From Guyparkeria halophila (GTDB lineage: Bacteria > Pseudomonadota > Gammaproteobacteria > Halothiobacillales > Halothiobacillaceae): a stretch of DNA of 64,000 nt. The translations under genes and the position numbers were made by a program. The stretch's first letter is position 1; each line of letters opens with the position of its first letter. Below are positions 17,152 to 25,730 of this stretch, one piece after another. The notes under the pieces are model-generated. The model was not told where the DNA came from. It was given only the letters and a program-made list of their open reading frames with translations, and did no database searches. The DNA lies in NCBI RefSeq assembly GCF_034479635.1, contig NZ_CP140153.1, forward strand, positions 69,501 through 133,500, written 5' to 3'.

Positions 17152-18528
17152 CTAGCCGGTCTTCGGCCCCACCCACACCTGCTGGGCATTAACGAACATC
17201 TTGATGCCATGCGGACCGAGTTCACGGCCGTAGCCGGAGCGCTTGACGCCGCCGCTGGGCAGGCGCGGGTCGGTCTTGACGATGCCGTTGACGGAGACCT
17301 GGCCGACCTCGAGGTCGCGGGCCATGTGGATGGCCTTCGCGGTGTCGCCGGTCCAGACGGCCGCCCCCAGCCCGTACTGGGTGCTGTTGGCGATCTCGAG
17401 GGCATGGTCGGCGTCACGCGCGGACATGGCCACGGCGATGGGACCGAAGGTTTCCTCGCAGAAGGCGACCATGGTGTCGTCGACGTCGGCGAGAAGGGTG
17501 ACCGGGTAGAAGAAACCGTCGCCCTCGGGCATCTCGCCGCCCATCAGGCAGCGCGCGCCGGCCTCGATGCTCGCCTGCACCTGGCGATGCAGCCCGTCGC
17601 GGAGATCCGCGCGAGCGATCGGGCCCACGTCGGTGCTCTCCTCGCGCGGGTCGCCCATGGTCAGTTTCTCGAGGCGGGTTTTCATCATGTCGAGGAAGCG
17701 CTCGTAGATGGACTCCTCGATGATGATGCGCTTGGCGGCGATGCAGGACTGGCCGGCGTTGATGATGCGCGAGAGCACCACGGTGTCGGCGGCGGCCTCG
17801 AGATCGGCGTCCGCCAGCACGATCACCGGGTCGGAACCGCCCAGCTCCAGCACGGCCGGCTTGATCTGCCGGGCGGCCGTGGCCGCGACGATGGCGCCGG
17901 CGCGATCGGAGCCGGTAAAGGACACGGCACGCACGCACTCGGTCTCGATCGCCCCCTGGATGTCTTCGGTCTCCAGCGGCAGGTTCTGGAATACGCCCTG
18001 CGGGCAGCCGGCCTTCTCGAACGACTCGGCGATGCCCGCGGCGCAGGCCGGCACGTGGGCGTCGTGCTTCATCACGCAGGTGTTGCCGGCCATCAACGCC
18101 GGCGCGGCGAAGCGAAAGGCGAGCCAGAACGGCGCGTTCCACGGCAGGATGCCCAGCACGGTGCCGATCGGCAGGTATTGGACGTAGCTGACCGTGGCAT
18201 CCGAACCCAGCATTTCGCTGGCGAGGTACTCCTCGGCATGATCGGCGTAGTGCTCAGCGCACCAGGCGGCCTTGTCGACCTCACCACGCGCCTCGCGAAT
18301 CGGCTTGCCCATCTCGTCGGTCATCAGCAGGGCCAGGCGCTCGCGATCCTCGCGCATCACCGCCGCCACGCGCCGCAGCAGGTCGGCGCGCTCGGCAAAG
18401 CTGGTCTTGCGCCAGTCGCGGTAGGCGACGTCACTGCGCTCGAGCACGGCGTCGCGCTGGGCCGGGTCCATCACCGGAAAGTCGTGCAGGGTCTTGCCCG
18501 TGGTCGGGTTGATGACGGTCTGGCTCAT
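17152..18528 (-). CDS. doeC: Semialdehyde dehydrogenase of ectoine degradation, DoeC-like
   Basis: This 458-residue NAD(P)-dependent aldehyde dehydrogenase has the general-base Glu in LELGGSDP (about 245), the nucleophilic Cys in NAGQSCIAAKR (about 279) and the EETFGP motif. On sequence alone it resembles succinate-semialdehyde dehydrogenases (GabD/Sad type). The operon suggests the real substrate is aspartate semialdehyde, made by the neighbouring diaminobutyrate transaminase and oxidised to aspartate. The ATG (18526-18528) overlaps the stop of doeA as ATGA, so the two are translationally coupled. The frame is open further upstream, but that part is doeA read out of frame. Confidence 0.85.
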   Translation of the reverse strand: MSQTVINPTTGKTLHDFPVMDPAQRDAVLERSDVAYRDWRKTSFAERADLLRRVAAVMREDRERLALLMTDEMGKPIREARGEVDKAAWCAEHYADHAEEYLASEMLGSDATVSYVQYLPIGTVLGILPWNAPFWLAFRFAAPALMAGNTCVMKHDAHVPACAAGIAESFEKAGCPQGVFQNLPLETEDIQGAIETECVRAVSFTGSDRAGAIVAATAARQIKPAVLELGGSDPVIVLADADLEAAADTVVLSRIINAGQSCIAAKRIIIEESIYERFLDMMKTRLEKLTMGDPREESTDVGPIARADLRDGLHRQVQASIEAGARCLMGGEMPEGDGFFYPVTLLADVDDTMVAFCEETFGPIAVAMSARDADHALEIANSTQYGLGAAVWTGDTAKAIHMARDLEVGQVSVNGIVKTDPRLPSGGVKRSGYGRELGPHGIKMFVNAQQVWVGPKTG

Positions 18529-19865
18529 GAGGCGCGCGACTCCTTGGATTTCTTGTGGTCGTGCTTGCCGTGGGACTTGGCCGAGGATTTGGCCCCGGAT
18601 TTGGCCTCGGATTCCCCCTGGGACGCCTCCTGGCGCTTGCCGCTCTCGGCCGCGAGCAATTCGATCACCGGCGGCTCGTCCGGGATCTCGCGCTTGGCCT
18701 CCTCGCGCTTGACGGTGAAGTCCTGCTCCATGTCGAAGAACGACTCGCAGCCGTCCTTGGTGATGTAGATGGTGTCGGAGATGCCGCAGGTCTTGTCGCC
18801 GTCCACGCCCCAGGCCCAGGGGATGATGTGGAAGGTCATGCCCTCGCGCAGCACGGTCTTGTCGCCGTGCATCAGGCTCAGGATGTAGCCCTCGTCCCAG
18901 CTGGGCGGGAAGGCGATACCGATCGAATACCCCGAGCGGGTGATCAGCTTCCCGTGGGCGTCGTCCACCGTCATGATCGAGCGGACCAGGTTGTCGGCAT
19001 CCGAGACGGTGACGCCCGGACGAATCAGCCCCTTGACCCGCTCGAGGGCCTCCTTCATGCGCTCCTGGGCCTTCCACATCAGGTCGGTGGGTTCGCCCAG
19101 CACGGCGGTGCGCATCATGGCGGTGTGGTAGCGGCGGTAGCAGCCGGCCACCTCGAGGAAGACGTGCTCGCCCGGCTTGACCACGCGCCCTTCCCAGGTG
19201 GCGTGACCGATCATGGTGCGCGGCCCGGAGGTGACGTAGGGCAGCACGGCAGGCGGTTCGCCGCCGGCTCGGAACATCGCCGCGCAGACCTCGGCGCCGA
19301 TCTCGTTCTCGGTCACCCCGGCCTTGCAGGCCTCGAGCCCGGCCTTCATGCCGGCCTCGGTGGCGACGGCCGCGCGACGCATGATCTCGATCTCATGCTT
19401 GGACTTGGTGCGCCGGCCGCACTCGACGATGCCGAAGCAGTCCAGCAGCTTCGCCCCGGTCAGCGTGGTGTGCAGCGCGTCCTGCTGGTAGGCGGGGAAG
19501 AAGTAGCTGTTGCGCTCGTAACCGATGTACTTGTTCGCCAGACCGAACTCCTTCAACGAGGAGACCAGCATCTGGATGGCGTCACCGGTGTCCGGATACG
19601 GCCGGGTGATCTCCACCCAGGTGCGCGCATGGACGTTGGATTCCTCCATGGTGCGCGTGATCATGAACGGCTTGTCGTCGAGCGGCACCACCAGCGCCTG
19701 GAAGAACGAGTACCCGGTCGTCTGGTAGTCGGTCAGGTACATCAGGTTCTCGGGGTCGGTGATGATCACCGCGTCGAGCAGCCGCTCGGCCATGCGCATG
19801 CGCAACTCGCCGAGCCGGCGCTCGTACTCCTCCATCGGGAAGGTCATGTCGTCACGTTGTCGCAT
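18525..19865 (-). CDS. doeA: Ectoine hydrolase DoeA (M24/creatinase-fold)
   Basis: This 446-residue pita-bread-fold enzyme has an N-terminal creatinase-like domain (about 1-150) and an M24 catalytic domain (about 160-395), with TSGPRTMIGHATWEGR and HIIPWAWGVDGDKTCGISDT. DoeA opens the ectoine ring to N-acetyl-diaminobutyrate. The M24 metal ligands appear only partly kept, as expected for this creatinase-like group. The last 40-odd residues are an unusual Ser/Lys/Glu/Ala/His-rich tail (KSGAKSSAKSHGKHDHKKSK), longer than I expect for the family. An alternative start is the second Met at 19847. The gene follows doeD after 3 bases and overlaps doeC. Confidence 0.88.
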   Translation of the reverse strand: MRQRDDMTFPMEEYERRLGELRMRMAERLLDAVIITDPENLMYLTDYQTTGYSFFQALVVPLDDKPFMITRTMEESNVHARTWVEITRPYPDTGDAIQMLVSSLKEFGLANKYIGYERNSYFFPAYQQDALHTTLTGAKLLDCFGIVECGRRTKSKHEIEIMRRAAVATEAGMKAGLEACKAGVTENEIGAEVCAAMFRAGGEPPAVLPYVTSGPRTMIGHATWEGRVVKPGEHVFLEVAGCYRRYHTAMMRTAVLGEPTDLMWKAQERMKEALERVKGLIRPGVTVSDADNLVRSIMTVDDAHGKLITRSGYSIGIAFPPSWDEGYILSLMHGDKTVLREGMTFHIIPWAWGVDGDKTCGISDTIYITKDGCESFFDMEQDFTVKREEAKREIPDEPPVIELLAAESGKRQEASQGESEAKSGAKSSAKSHGKHDHKKSKESRAS

Positions 19866-19868
19866 GGG

Positions 19869-21143
19869 TCAGCCCTCCACCTGGGCATCGACGGCCTGTT
19901 CGAAGAGGTTCAGCCCTTCCTCGAGGTCGTCATCGGGAATGGTCAGCGGCGGGATCAGCTTGATCACCTGCCCCTTCGAACCGCAGACCGCCGCCAGCAG
20001 GCCACGGTCGAAGCACTCGCGGGCGATGCGCTTGGACAGATCGCCGTCGATGAAATCCAGCGCCTGCATCATGCCGCGGCCACGCACGGCAAAGCGCGGG
20101 TACTTCTCGGCGATGGTCTCCAGGCGCTTTCTGATCACCTCGCCCTTGCGGCGGGTCTCGTCCATGAACGCCGGGTCGTCGAAGTAGCCCAGCGCCACGG
20201 TGCCGGCGATGAACGACAGGTCCTGGCCGCGGAAGGTGCCGGTGTGCTCGCCCGGCAGCCAGTGCTTGTCGTGCTCGGGCTTGTTGAGGTTCATCGCCAT
20301 CGGCGTGCCGAAGCCGCCGATGCCCTTGGCCAGGGTGATGATGTCCGGGTCGAGGTCCATCTCGTCGAAGGAGAAGTACGAACCCGTGCGGCCGGAACCC
20401 ATCTGGATGTCGTCGAGGATGAACAGCGCGCCCAGTTCGTGCGCGAGGTCCTGGATGCCCTTGAGCCATTCCTCGGAGGCGACGCGCACCCCGCCCTCGG
20501 CCTGGATGGTCTCGACCAGGAAGGCCGCCGGCGGCGCGAAGCCGCTGGAAGGGTCGCTGTAGATGTCACGCAGACGCTCGAGCGACGGCATGCCGCAGCC
20601 CAGCGTGCAGTTGGGGCACTGGGTCTCGCAGCCGAAGGCCTGGTGGACGACATTGTCCAGCGGCACGCCGGCGGCGTTGCGGAAATGGGCGTTGGTGGTC
20701 GCCGCCAGCGCGCCCAGCGTCATGCCGTGGAAGGCGTGGTGGAAGGACACCACCTGCTGCCGGCCGGTGACGCGACGGGCGAGCTTGAGTGCCGCCTCGA
20801 CGGCATTGGTGCCGGTCGGGCCGACGAACTGCAGCCGGTAGTCCATGTCGCGCGGTTTGAGGATCGTCTCGACGAACTTGGTGATGAAGGCGCGCTTGGC
20901 CGTGGTGTACATGTCGAGGCTGTGGGCGACGCCGTCGTTCTGGATGTAGTCGATCAGCGCGTCCTTCATCTTCGGGTCGTTATGCCCGAAATTGAGCACC
21001 CCGGCGCCCGCGTAGAAATCGATGTAACTGCGGCCCTGCTCGTCGGTCTGGCGGGCGTTGCTCGCCGAATGAAAGACCGTGGGTGCGGCGCGACAGTACG
21101 CGCGGATCTCGGATTCCCACTGCTCGAACACCTGCATGTGCAT
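19869..21143 (-). CDS. doeD: Diaminobutyrate transaminase DoeD (class III aminotransferase, EctB-like)
   Basis: The 424-residue PLP enzyme resembles EctB: YIDFYAGAGVLNFGHNDPKM (about 41-60), the PLP-phosphate segment GPTGTNAVEAALKLAR, the Asp of LDDIQMGSGRTG, and the PLP Lys in ITLAKGIGGFG (about 270). In this operon it most likely runs in the catabolic direction, converting diaminobutyrate to aspartate semialdehyde. An EctB biosynthetic role is unlikely because ectA and ectC are absent nearby. A GGGGAG ribosome site lies 9 bases before the ATG. A 118-base gap holding a perfect 7-bp hairpin (21200-21217) separates it from doeB2. Confidence 0.87.
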   Translation of the reverse strand: MHMQVFEQWESEIRAYCRAAPTVFHSASNARQTDEQGRSYIDFYAGAGVLNFGHNDPKMKDALIDYIQNDGVAHSLDMYTTAKRAFITKFVETILKPRDMDYRLQFVGPTGTNAVEAALKLARRVTGRQQVVSFHHAFHGMTLGALAATTNAHFRNAAGVPLDNVVHQAFGCETQCPNCTLGCGMPSLERLRDIYSDPSSGFAPPAAFLVETIQAEGGVRVASEEWLKGIQDLAHELGALFILDDIQMGSGRTGSYFSFDEMDLDPDIITLAKGIGGFGTPMAMNLNKPEHDKHWLPGEHTGTFRGQDLSFIAGTVALGYFDDPAFMDETRRKGEVIRKRLETIAEKYPRFAVRGRGMMQALDFIDGDLSKRIARECFDRGLLAAVCGSKGQVIKLIPPLTIPDDDLEEGLNLFEQAVDAQVEG

Positions 21144-21199
21144 TGGCGCTTTCTCCCCTTATTGCGGGTGGTTTCAGTCCGCCGCATCGCGGCGGGAGT

Positions 21200-21217
21200 G
21201 CCGGGGAGTGCCCCGGC
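21200..21217. other. Intercistronic hairpin in the doe operon
   Basis: GCCGGGG-AGTG-CCCCGGC forms a perfect 7-bp stem with a 4-base loop between doeB2 and doeD. No T-run follows on the minus strand, so it is more likely an mRNA stabiliser or processing site than a full terminator. Confidence 0.45.
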
Positions 21218-21261
21218 CGGTCTCCGGGTCAAGCTCTTGCAAGAGCCCTGCCCATTCGCGT

Positions 21262-22431
21262 TCAGCCCGCGCTCGACTCCATCGACATCCCGACCAGGTC
21301 GGAGAAGATCCGGCCCACCGGGTCGATCAACCGGTCGTTGAAGTCGTAGCGCGGGCTGTGGCAAGGCCAGTGATGGCCCTCGCCGTCATCGGCGCCGATC
21401 AAGGCGAAGGCGCCGGGAACCTCCCGAAGGTAGTAGCTGAAATCCTCGGACGCCATGATCGGCACCGGCAACGACGTATCGCGCCAGTCGACGCCCAGCA
21501 CACGGGCCAGTGCACCCCGGTAGTGCGCGGCGGCCTCGGGGTGGTTGACGGTGGCGTGATAACGGGGCGTGAAGGTAAAGCGCGCCTCGACGCCGTAGGC
21601 CGCGGCGGTATCGCGGGCGATCTGGTCGAGGTGCTGGGCCACCGCATCGCGCTGGTCGGTACGTTCGACGCGCACCGAGCCGGCCAGGCGGGCGGTATCG
21701 GGGATGGCGGTGATCGCCCCGCCGGCCTCGAAGGTGGTGACGCTGACCACCGCGGCGGTCTGCGGGGCCAGTCGGCGCGAGACGATCTGCTGGATCGATT
21801 GCACCAGGGCGCTACCGGCAAGCAGCGGGTCGCGACAGGCCTCGGGCTGGCTGGCGTGCCCGCCGCTGCCGGTCAGGCGGATCTCAAAGGTGCCGTTGGC
21901 GCCCATCACCGGCCCGTCCGGGCAGACGGCCTGGCCGAAGGGAATCGCCGGCCAGTTGTGCCAGCCGAACACCCAGTCGACGCCCTCGAGCGCGCCGTCG
22001 CGGATCATCTCGCGCGCGCCGTGGCCGCCTTCCTCGGCGGGCTGGAACAGCAGCGTGACTGGGCCGGGCAGCTGGTCCTCGCAGGTCTTGAGCCAGCGGG
22101 CGACCGCCAGCAGCGTGGCGGTGTGCCCGTCGTGACCGCAGGCGTGCATGATCCCGGGCGTGCCGGAAGACCAGTCCTTGCCGCTGATTTCGTCGATCGG
22201 CAGGGCGTCGATGTCGGCACGCAGGGCGATGTGACGGCCTGTTGCCTCGGACGCGAGGTGGGCCACCGTGCCGGTGCCGACGCAGGCGCGCCAGGGGATG
22301 CCCAGATGATCGAGCTCCGTGCGGATGACGCCGGCGGTGGCGTGCTCCTGCCAGGTCAGCTCGGGGGCCTGGTGCAGGCGACGGCGAAAGTCGGTGGCCT
22401 GGGTGGCGATGTCGGTCCAGATCGAGGGCAC
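21262..22431 (-). CDS. doeB2: M20-family amidohydrolase, probable N-acetyl-diaminobutyrate deacetylase (DoeB2)
   Basis: The 389-residue M20 amidohydrolase has its metal-binding motifs: HACGHDGHTA (about 102), the catalytic PAEEGG (about 136), a GGHAS dimer-domain motif and SEDFSYY near the end. Generic annotation would be hippurate or N-acyl-amino-acid hydrolase. With doeA, doeD and doeC beside it, the likely substrate is N2-acetyl-diaminobutyrate, replacing the unrelated AstE-like DoeB used by Halomonas. The start is GTG (22429-22431), preceded five bases upstream by a perfect AGGAGG. It is the first gene of the leftward operon. Confidence 0.8.
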   Translation of the reverse strand: MPSIWTDIATQATDFRRRLHQAPELTWQEHATAGVIRTELDHLGIPWRACVGTGTVAHLASEATGRHIALRADIDALPIDEISGKDWSSGTPGIMHACGHDGHTATLLAVARWLKTCEDQLPGPVTLLFQPAEEGGHGAREMIRDGALEGVDWVFGWHNWPAIPFGQAVCPDGPVMGANGTFEIRLTGSGGHASQPEACRDPLLAGSALVQSIQQIVSRRLAPQTAAVVSVTTFEAGGAITAIPDTARLAGSVRVERTDQRDAVAQHLDQIARDTAAAYGVEARFTFTPRYHATVNHPEAAAHYRGALARVLGVDWRDTSLPVPIMASEDFSYYLREVPGAFALIGADDGEGHHWPCHSPRYDFNDRLIDPVGRIFSDLVGMSMESSAG

Positions 22432-22743
22432 CGTGGCCTCCTGTCGGCGGCCGGCACGGGCCGGACGCGGGTGGTTTCAGCGGGACACCGGGCGCTTGAG
22501 CCTAGAGGCTGGAACGACCCGATGACTTCGAGCTAAGCACAGGTGCCGGCACGGGCGCAACAGCGCGCTCGCGCCGGTGTCGCGCCGGTGTGGCGTCCGG
22601 GCCACGCCCAGCGATGACGGATCGATCCACGGGAGCGTCGGCGGGGGTTGAGAAACTCGAAATCCATCCCACTGTCCATTCTTCAACAGTTTCTCTGATA
22701 GATTCCCAAGTCACGCTTATTCACTACCTCCGAGGGAGTACCC
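22432..22743. other. 312-base divergent promoter region between the doe operon and the persulfide dioxygenase gene
   Basis: It is non-coding and must carry promoters for both operons. An inverted repeat GAGAAACT (22650-22657) / AGTTTCTC (22688-22695) with 30 bases between is the most notable motif and could be a regulator site. A good ribosome site GAGGGAG precedes the ATG at 22744. I could not define -10/-35 boxes with confidence. Confidence 0.45.
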
Positions 22744-24171
22744 ATGCTGTTCGAAGCGTTCGAAGAGACCGGCCTGTCGCAACTGAGCTACGCCGTCGGC
22801 TGCCAGCAAAGCAAGGAGCTTGCGATCGTCGACCCGCGCCGCGACATCGACATCTACCTCGATTTCGCCGAGCAGGAGGGCTACGTCATCCGCCACGTGC
22901 TGGACACCCATATCCACGCGGACTACGCCTCCGGCGCGCGCGAACTGGCCGAGGTGACCGGCGCGAAGCTGCACCTGTCGGCCTACGACGACAACGAGGT
23001 GTTCGAGGTCGGCTTCGACCACCTGCCGATGCAGGAAGGCGATTCGGTGCAGATGGGCAACGTCCGCATCGAGGCGCTGCACACACCGGGGCACACCCCC
23101 GAGCACCTCACCTTCCTGGTCTATGACGGCGCCCGCTCGGTCGACGTGCCGGCGGTCGCGCTGACCGGCGACTTCCTGTTCGTCGGCAGCCTCGGCCGCC
23201 CCGACTTGCTCGGCGAGGAGGCCACCCGCGGGCTGGCCAAGCAGGCGTTCCACAGCGTGCGCGAGAAGCTCCACGGCCTGCCGGACGGGCTGGAGATCCG
23301 CCCGGGGCACGGCGCGGGATCGGCCTGCGGCGCCGGCATGTCGGGGCGCACCGTCTCGACGCTGGGTTACGAGCGCGCGGCCAACCCGCTGCTCGACCCG
23401 TCGCTCACCGAAGACGAGTTCATCGACACGCTGCTGGGCAACTTGCCGCCGGCGCCGGATTTCTACCCGCGCAACAAGGTCACCAATTCGGAAGGTCCCA
23501 AGCCGGTCCAAGGCATGGTCGACCTGCTGGCCGAGGAGATCGAGGTCTTCGACATCGACGACCTCAAGGCCCGCATGGCCGAGGGGGCGGTGGTGATCGA
23601 CATCCGCGACCGGCTGGCCTACAACGCCGCGCACATCAAGGGGTCGCTGGGCATCGAATACGGCGACAACCTCTCCACCTGGGCCGGCTGGATCGCCCCG
23701 CCGGACCAGCCGCTGATCCTGGTCGACCATGAGGGTGACGACGAGCTGATCAGCGAGGCCATCCGCGCGCTGGTGCGTGTCGGGCAGGACCACGTGGTCG
23801 GCTTTCTCGACGGCGGCTTCGATGCCTGGCTCAAGGCCGGCGAGGCATTCGACAACCTCCCGCTGGTCGACGCCGAGACCGCCAAGACCGACCTCGATCA
23901 CGACCGCCGCGCGCTGTGGGACGTGCGCGAGACCAGCGAATGGAACGACGGCCACGCCCTGGGCGCACGTCACACCCCCGCCCACGATGCCCGCAACGGG
24001 CTCGAGGGCGTGGCCAAGGACGAACCGATCACGCTGGTCTGCGGCTCGGGCATGCGCTCGACCGTCGCCGCCAGCCTGCTCAAGCGCGCGGGCTACACCA
24101 ACGTCGCCAACCTGATGGGCGGCATGGACGCCTGGGAAGAGGCCGGTCTGCCGGTGGTCGCCAAGGACTGA
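22744..24171 (+). CDS. Persulfide dioxygenase fused to two rhodanese domains (CstB-like)
   Basis: The 475-residue protein starts with a metallo-beta-lactamase fold of the ETHE1/persulfide-dioxygenase type: THIHADYASG (His56, His58, Asp60), HTPGHTPEH, LTGDFLFVG and RPGHGAGSACG. Two rhodanese domains follow. The first (about 262-355) has Asp where the active Cys would be (ILVDHEGDDE), so it is probably structural. The second (about 372-472) keeps the Cys in VCGSGMRS. Such fusions oxidise glutathione persulfide or related persulfides to sulfite and can make thiosulfate, so the gene points to sulfide/sulfane-sulfur metabolism in the cytoplasm. It is monocistronic with a terminator. Confidence 0.9.
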   Translation: MLFEAFEETGLSQLSYAVGCQQSKELAIVDPRRDIDIYLDFAEQEGYVIRHVLDTHIHADYASGARELAEVTGAKLHLSAYDDNEVFEVGFDHLPMQEGDSVQMGNVRIEALHTPGHTPEHLTFLVYDGARSVDVPAVALTGDFLFVGSLGRPDLLGEEATRGLAKQAFHSVREKLHGLPDGLEIRPGHGAGSACGAGMSGRTVSTLGYERAANPLLDPSLTEDEFIDTLLGNLPPAPDFYPRNKVTNSEGPKPVQGMVDLLAEEIEVFDIDDLKARMAEGAVVIDIRDRLAYNAAHIKGSLGIEYGDNLSTWAGWIAPPDQPLILVDHEGDDELISEAIRALVRVGQDHVVGFLDGGFDAWLKAGEAFDNLPLVDAETAKTDLDHDRRALWDVRETSEWNDGHALGARHTPAHDARNGLEGVAKDEPITLVCGSGMRSTVAASLLKRAGYTNVANLMGGMDAWEEAGLPVVAKD

Positions 24172-24197
24172 TCACACCGCCCGGCCCGAAACGAACA

Positions 24198-24224
24198 GCC
24201 CCGCTCGACCGAGCGGGGCCTTTC
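24198..24224 (+). terminator. Terminator of the persulfide dioxygenase gene
   Basis: A 9-bp stem GCCCCGCTC (24198-24206) / GAGCGGGGC (24211-24219) with a 4-base loop is followed by CTTTCG. It begins 26 bases after the stop codon. Confidence 0.7.
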
Positions 24225-24503
24225 GTGCACGGCCCACAACCAACAAACCCCGCGCTTCTTAGGTCGGCTTGGGCCCAGCAAAAACCCAGCCGCCGGTTCA
24301 CTTGCAAATATTAATGGGTTCGGAAAAAGCTTCTGGCACTAAATTCGCCCAAGTTGTCCGCCCCCCTTGAGGAACCGAAGGAGCCATCCCAAGCACGCTC
24401 ATTTCCCGCACCCCAACACGACTAAACATCAGCTACTTTAAAACCCGGCAACCCTGAGGGCATTCAGGACGACCCCCCCATATTGCCCGCCAAGCCTTGG
24501 GGA
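24225..24503. other. Gene-free left edge of the AT-rich island
   Basis: No supported gene. Composition changes from GC-rich core to AT-richer island at about 24.24-24.30 kb. No tRNA, integrase, transposase or obvious direct repeat marks the boundary. Confidence 0.4.
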
Positions 24504-25730
24504 TTATGCTTCTTTCGCACCCCCCGTTTCCAGCCAGCGGTCAAACTCTTCACCTGAATACCCAGCTTCAACCAAAAGATCTCTGGTCTGACTGCTTGAC
24601 TTCTCGTATGCAACTGAGTCTTCGGACAACTCTTTCTCAACATCACAAGGCCTAACCACCACCTCAGCGATCGCGCGAGCGAGGTCCTGCTCGTCAATCC
24701 CCCCCGAGTCACTTTGACCTGACGACACATTCGTTGCCAACCCGGAACTGTCGTGCAAACCCTTTGGGGCCGGGGTCATGAGGTAAGAAATCGAAAAAAG
24801 ATCTAAGCTTCCATTTCCTCGAACACTGTAGGCATAAGCATCTTTTGTTCTGACTTTCAGCGGCACATGCAACTCTGCGGCACTGAAGTGCATTAGCCAC
24901 TTTGAAAAGGCGGCCGCGTAAGCCTTTGGGAATAGGTCATCCGCAACGTCGTGCGCATCCTGTAGCTGAGAAAAAAGCTCGCCACGGCACACACCGATAC
25001 CTTCCGAAAACTCTTTCGCAAAAATCTGATCATGTTTAACGTTTTCCAACAATTTCCCCCAGAAGGTGCCCAACGCGTCCTTATCAACAGCTTGAAGATC
25101 GGCTCGTGTTGTAATGAACAGAAGCCACGGCTCGCGCCTTGTTTGCTGCATATCCAATATGGCAAGAATAGCGTTGTAATAACTTTCCTCTGATCCTGGC
25201 GAATGAGTTCCTATTGAGTCACACAAATCGATATTAACCACATCAAAGGGCCCATATTCACGCAACCGCCTATGGGCCACTGAACGAGGGTTAGCGATTT
25301 GCTCAATTCTATTGTGTTCTACGGTTGACGATGCATCCAACCTTTGCTCAGTTATTAACCGATGCATGGTTTCGTCCAAAGCGTCCCGTGCTGGGGAATT
25401 CGGGACTGCGCTGGAGTCAAACCCCAAAAAACGTATAGAAACTCCGTCTCTTAAACACCGATCGGAAATGACTCTAAGATCAAGCAAATCTCGTTCGGCA
25501 AGGCCAAGATAATTTATCTGTTTCGTTTTCTCGACTAAGGGTTTTACCTTATTGAGCAGGTCACCGACGCGGCGATCCCATTGAAGCTTCCGGACATATT
25601 GTTTTCTGGGCAAATGCCATGGCTGAAACCGCTTCCGATCCCTTGAGGTATGCTTTACAGGCTCGAAGAGCCCCTTAAGAAGGTCGTCGTCTTGCGGGCT
25701 CTGGCTCGATCGATTAGCCCCGTTACGCAT
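24504..25730 (-). CDS. Uncharacterised 408-residue protein with Rossmann-like core, third gene of the Dcm-GHKL cluster
   Basis: I do not recognise a characterised family. Residues about 70-215 read as alternating strands and helices resembling a nucleotide/SAM-binding Rossmann fold: INYLGLAERDLLDLRVIS, then IRFLGFDSS (acid after the second strand), STVEH, FDVVNIDLCDSIG (acid-containing fourth strand) and PWLLFITTRADL. The motif I glycines of true methylases are weak. The N-terminus is basic; the C-terminal 110 residues are Ser/Asp/Glu-rich and probably flexible. From memory it resembles proteins NCBI groups as PP_RS20740, unverified. Its ATG overlaps the stop of the GHKL gene by 8 bases, so the products are probably made together. 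Codon use is island-like. Confidence 0.7.
   Translation of the reverse strand: MRNGANRSSQSPQDDDLLKGLFEPVKHTSRDRKRFQPWHLPRKQYVRKLQWDRRVGDLLNKVKPLVEKTKQINYLGLAERDLLDLRVISDRCLRDGVSIRFLGFDSSAVPNSPARDALDETMHRLITEQRLDASSTVEHNRIEQIANPRSVAHRRLREYGPFDVVNIDLCDSIGTHSPGSEESYYNAILAILDMQQTRREPWLLFITTRADLQAVDKDALGTFWGKLLENVKHDQIFAKEFSEGIGVCRGELFSQLQDAHDVADDLFPKAYAAAFSKWLMHFSAAELHVPLKVRTKDAYAYSVRGNGSLDLFSISYLMTPAPKGLHDSSGLATNVSSGQSDSGGIDEQDLARAIAEVVVRPCDVEKELSEDSVAYEKSSSQTRDLLVEAGYSGEEFDRWLETGGAKEA

Noticed and set aside
18555-21341. 928-codon plus-strand open frame across the doe operon
   Set aside because: It spans two well-supported minus-strand genes and the gap between; the composition is a reverse-complement artefact of GC-rich codons.
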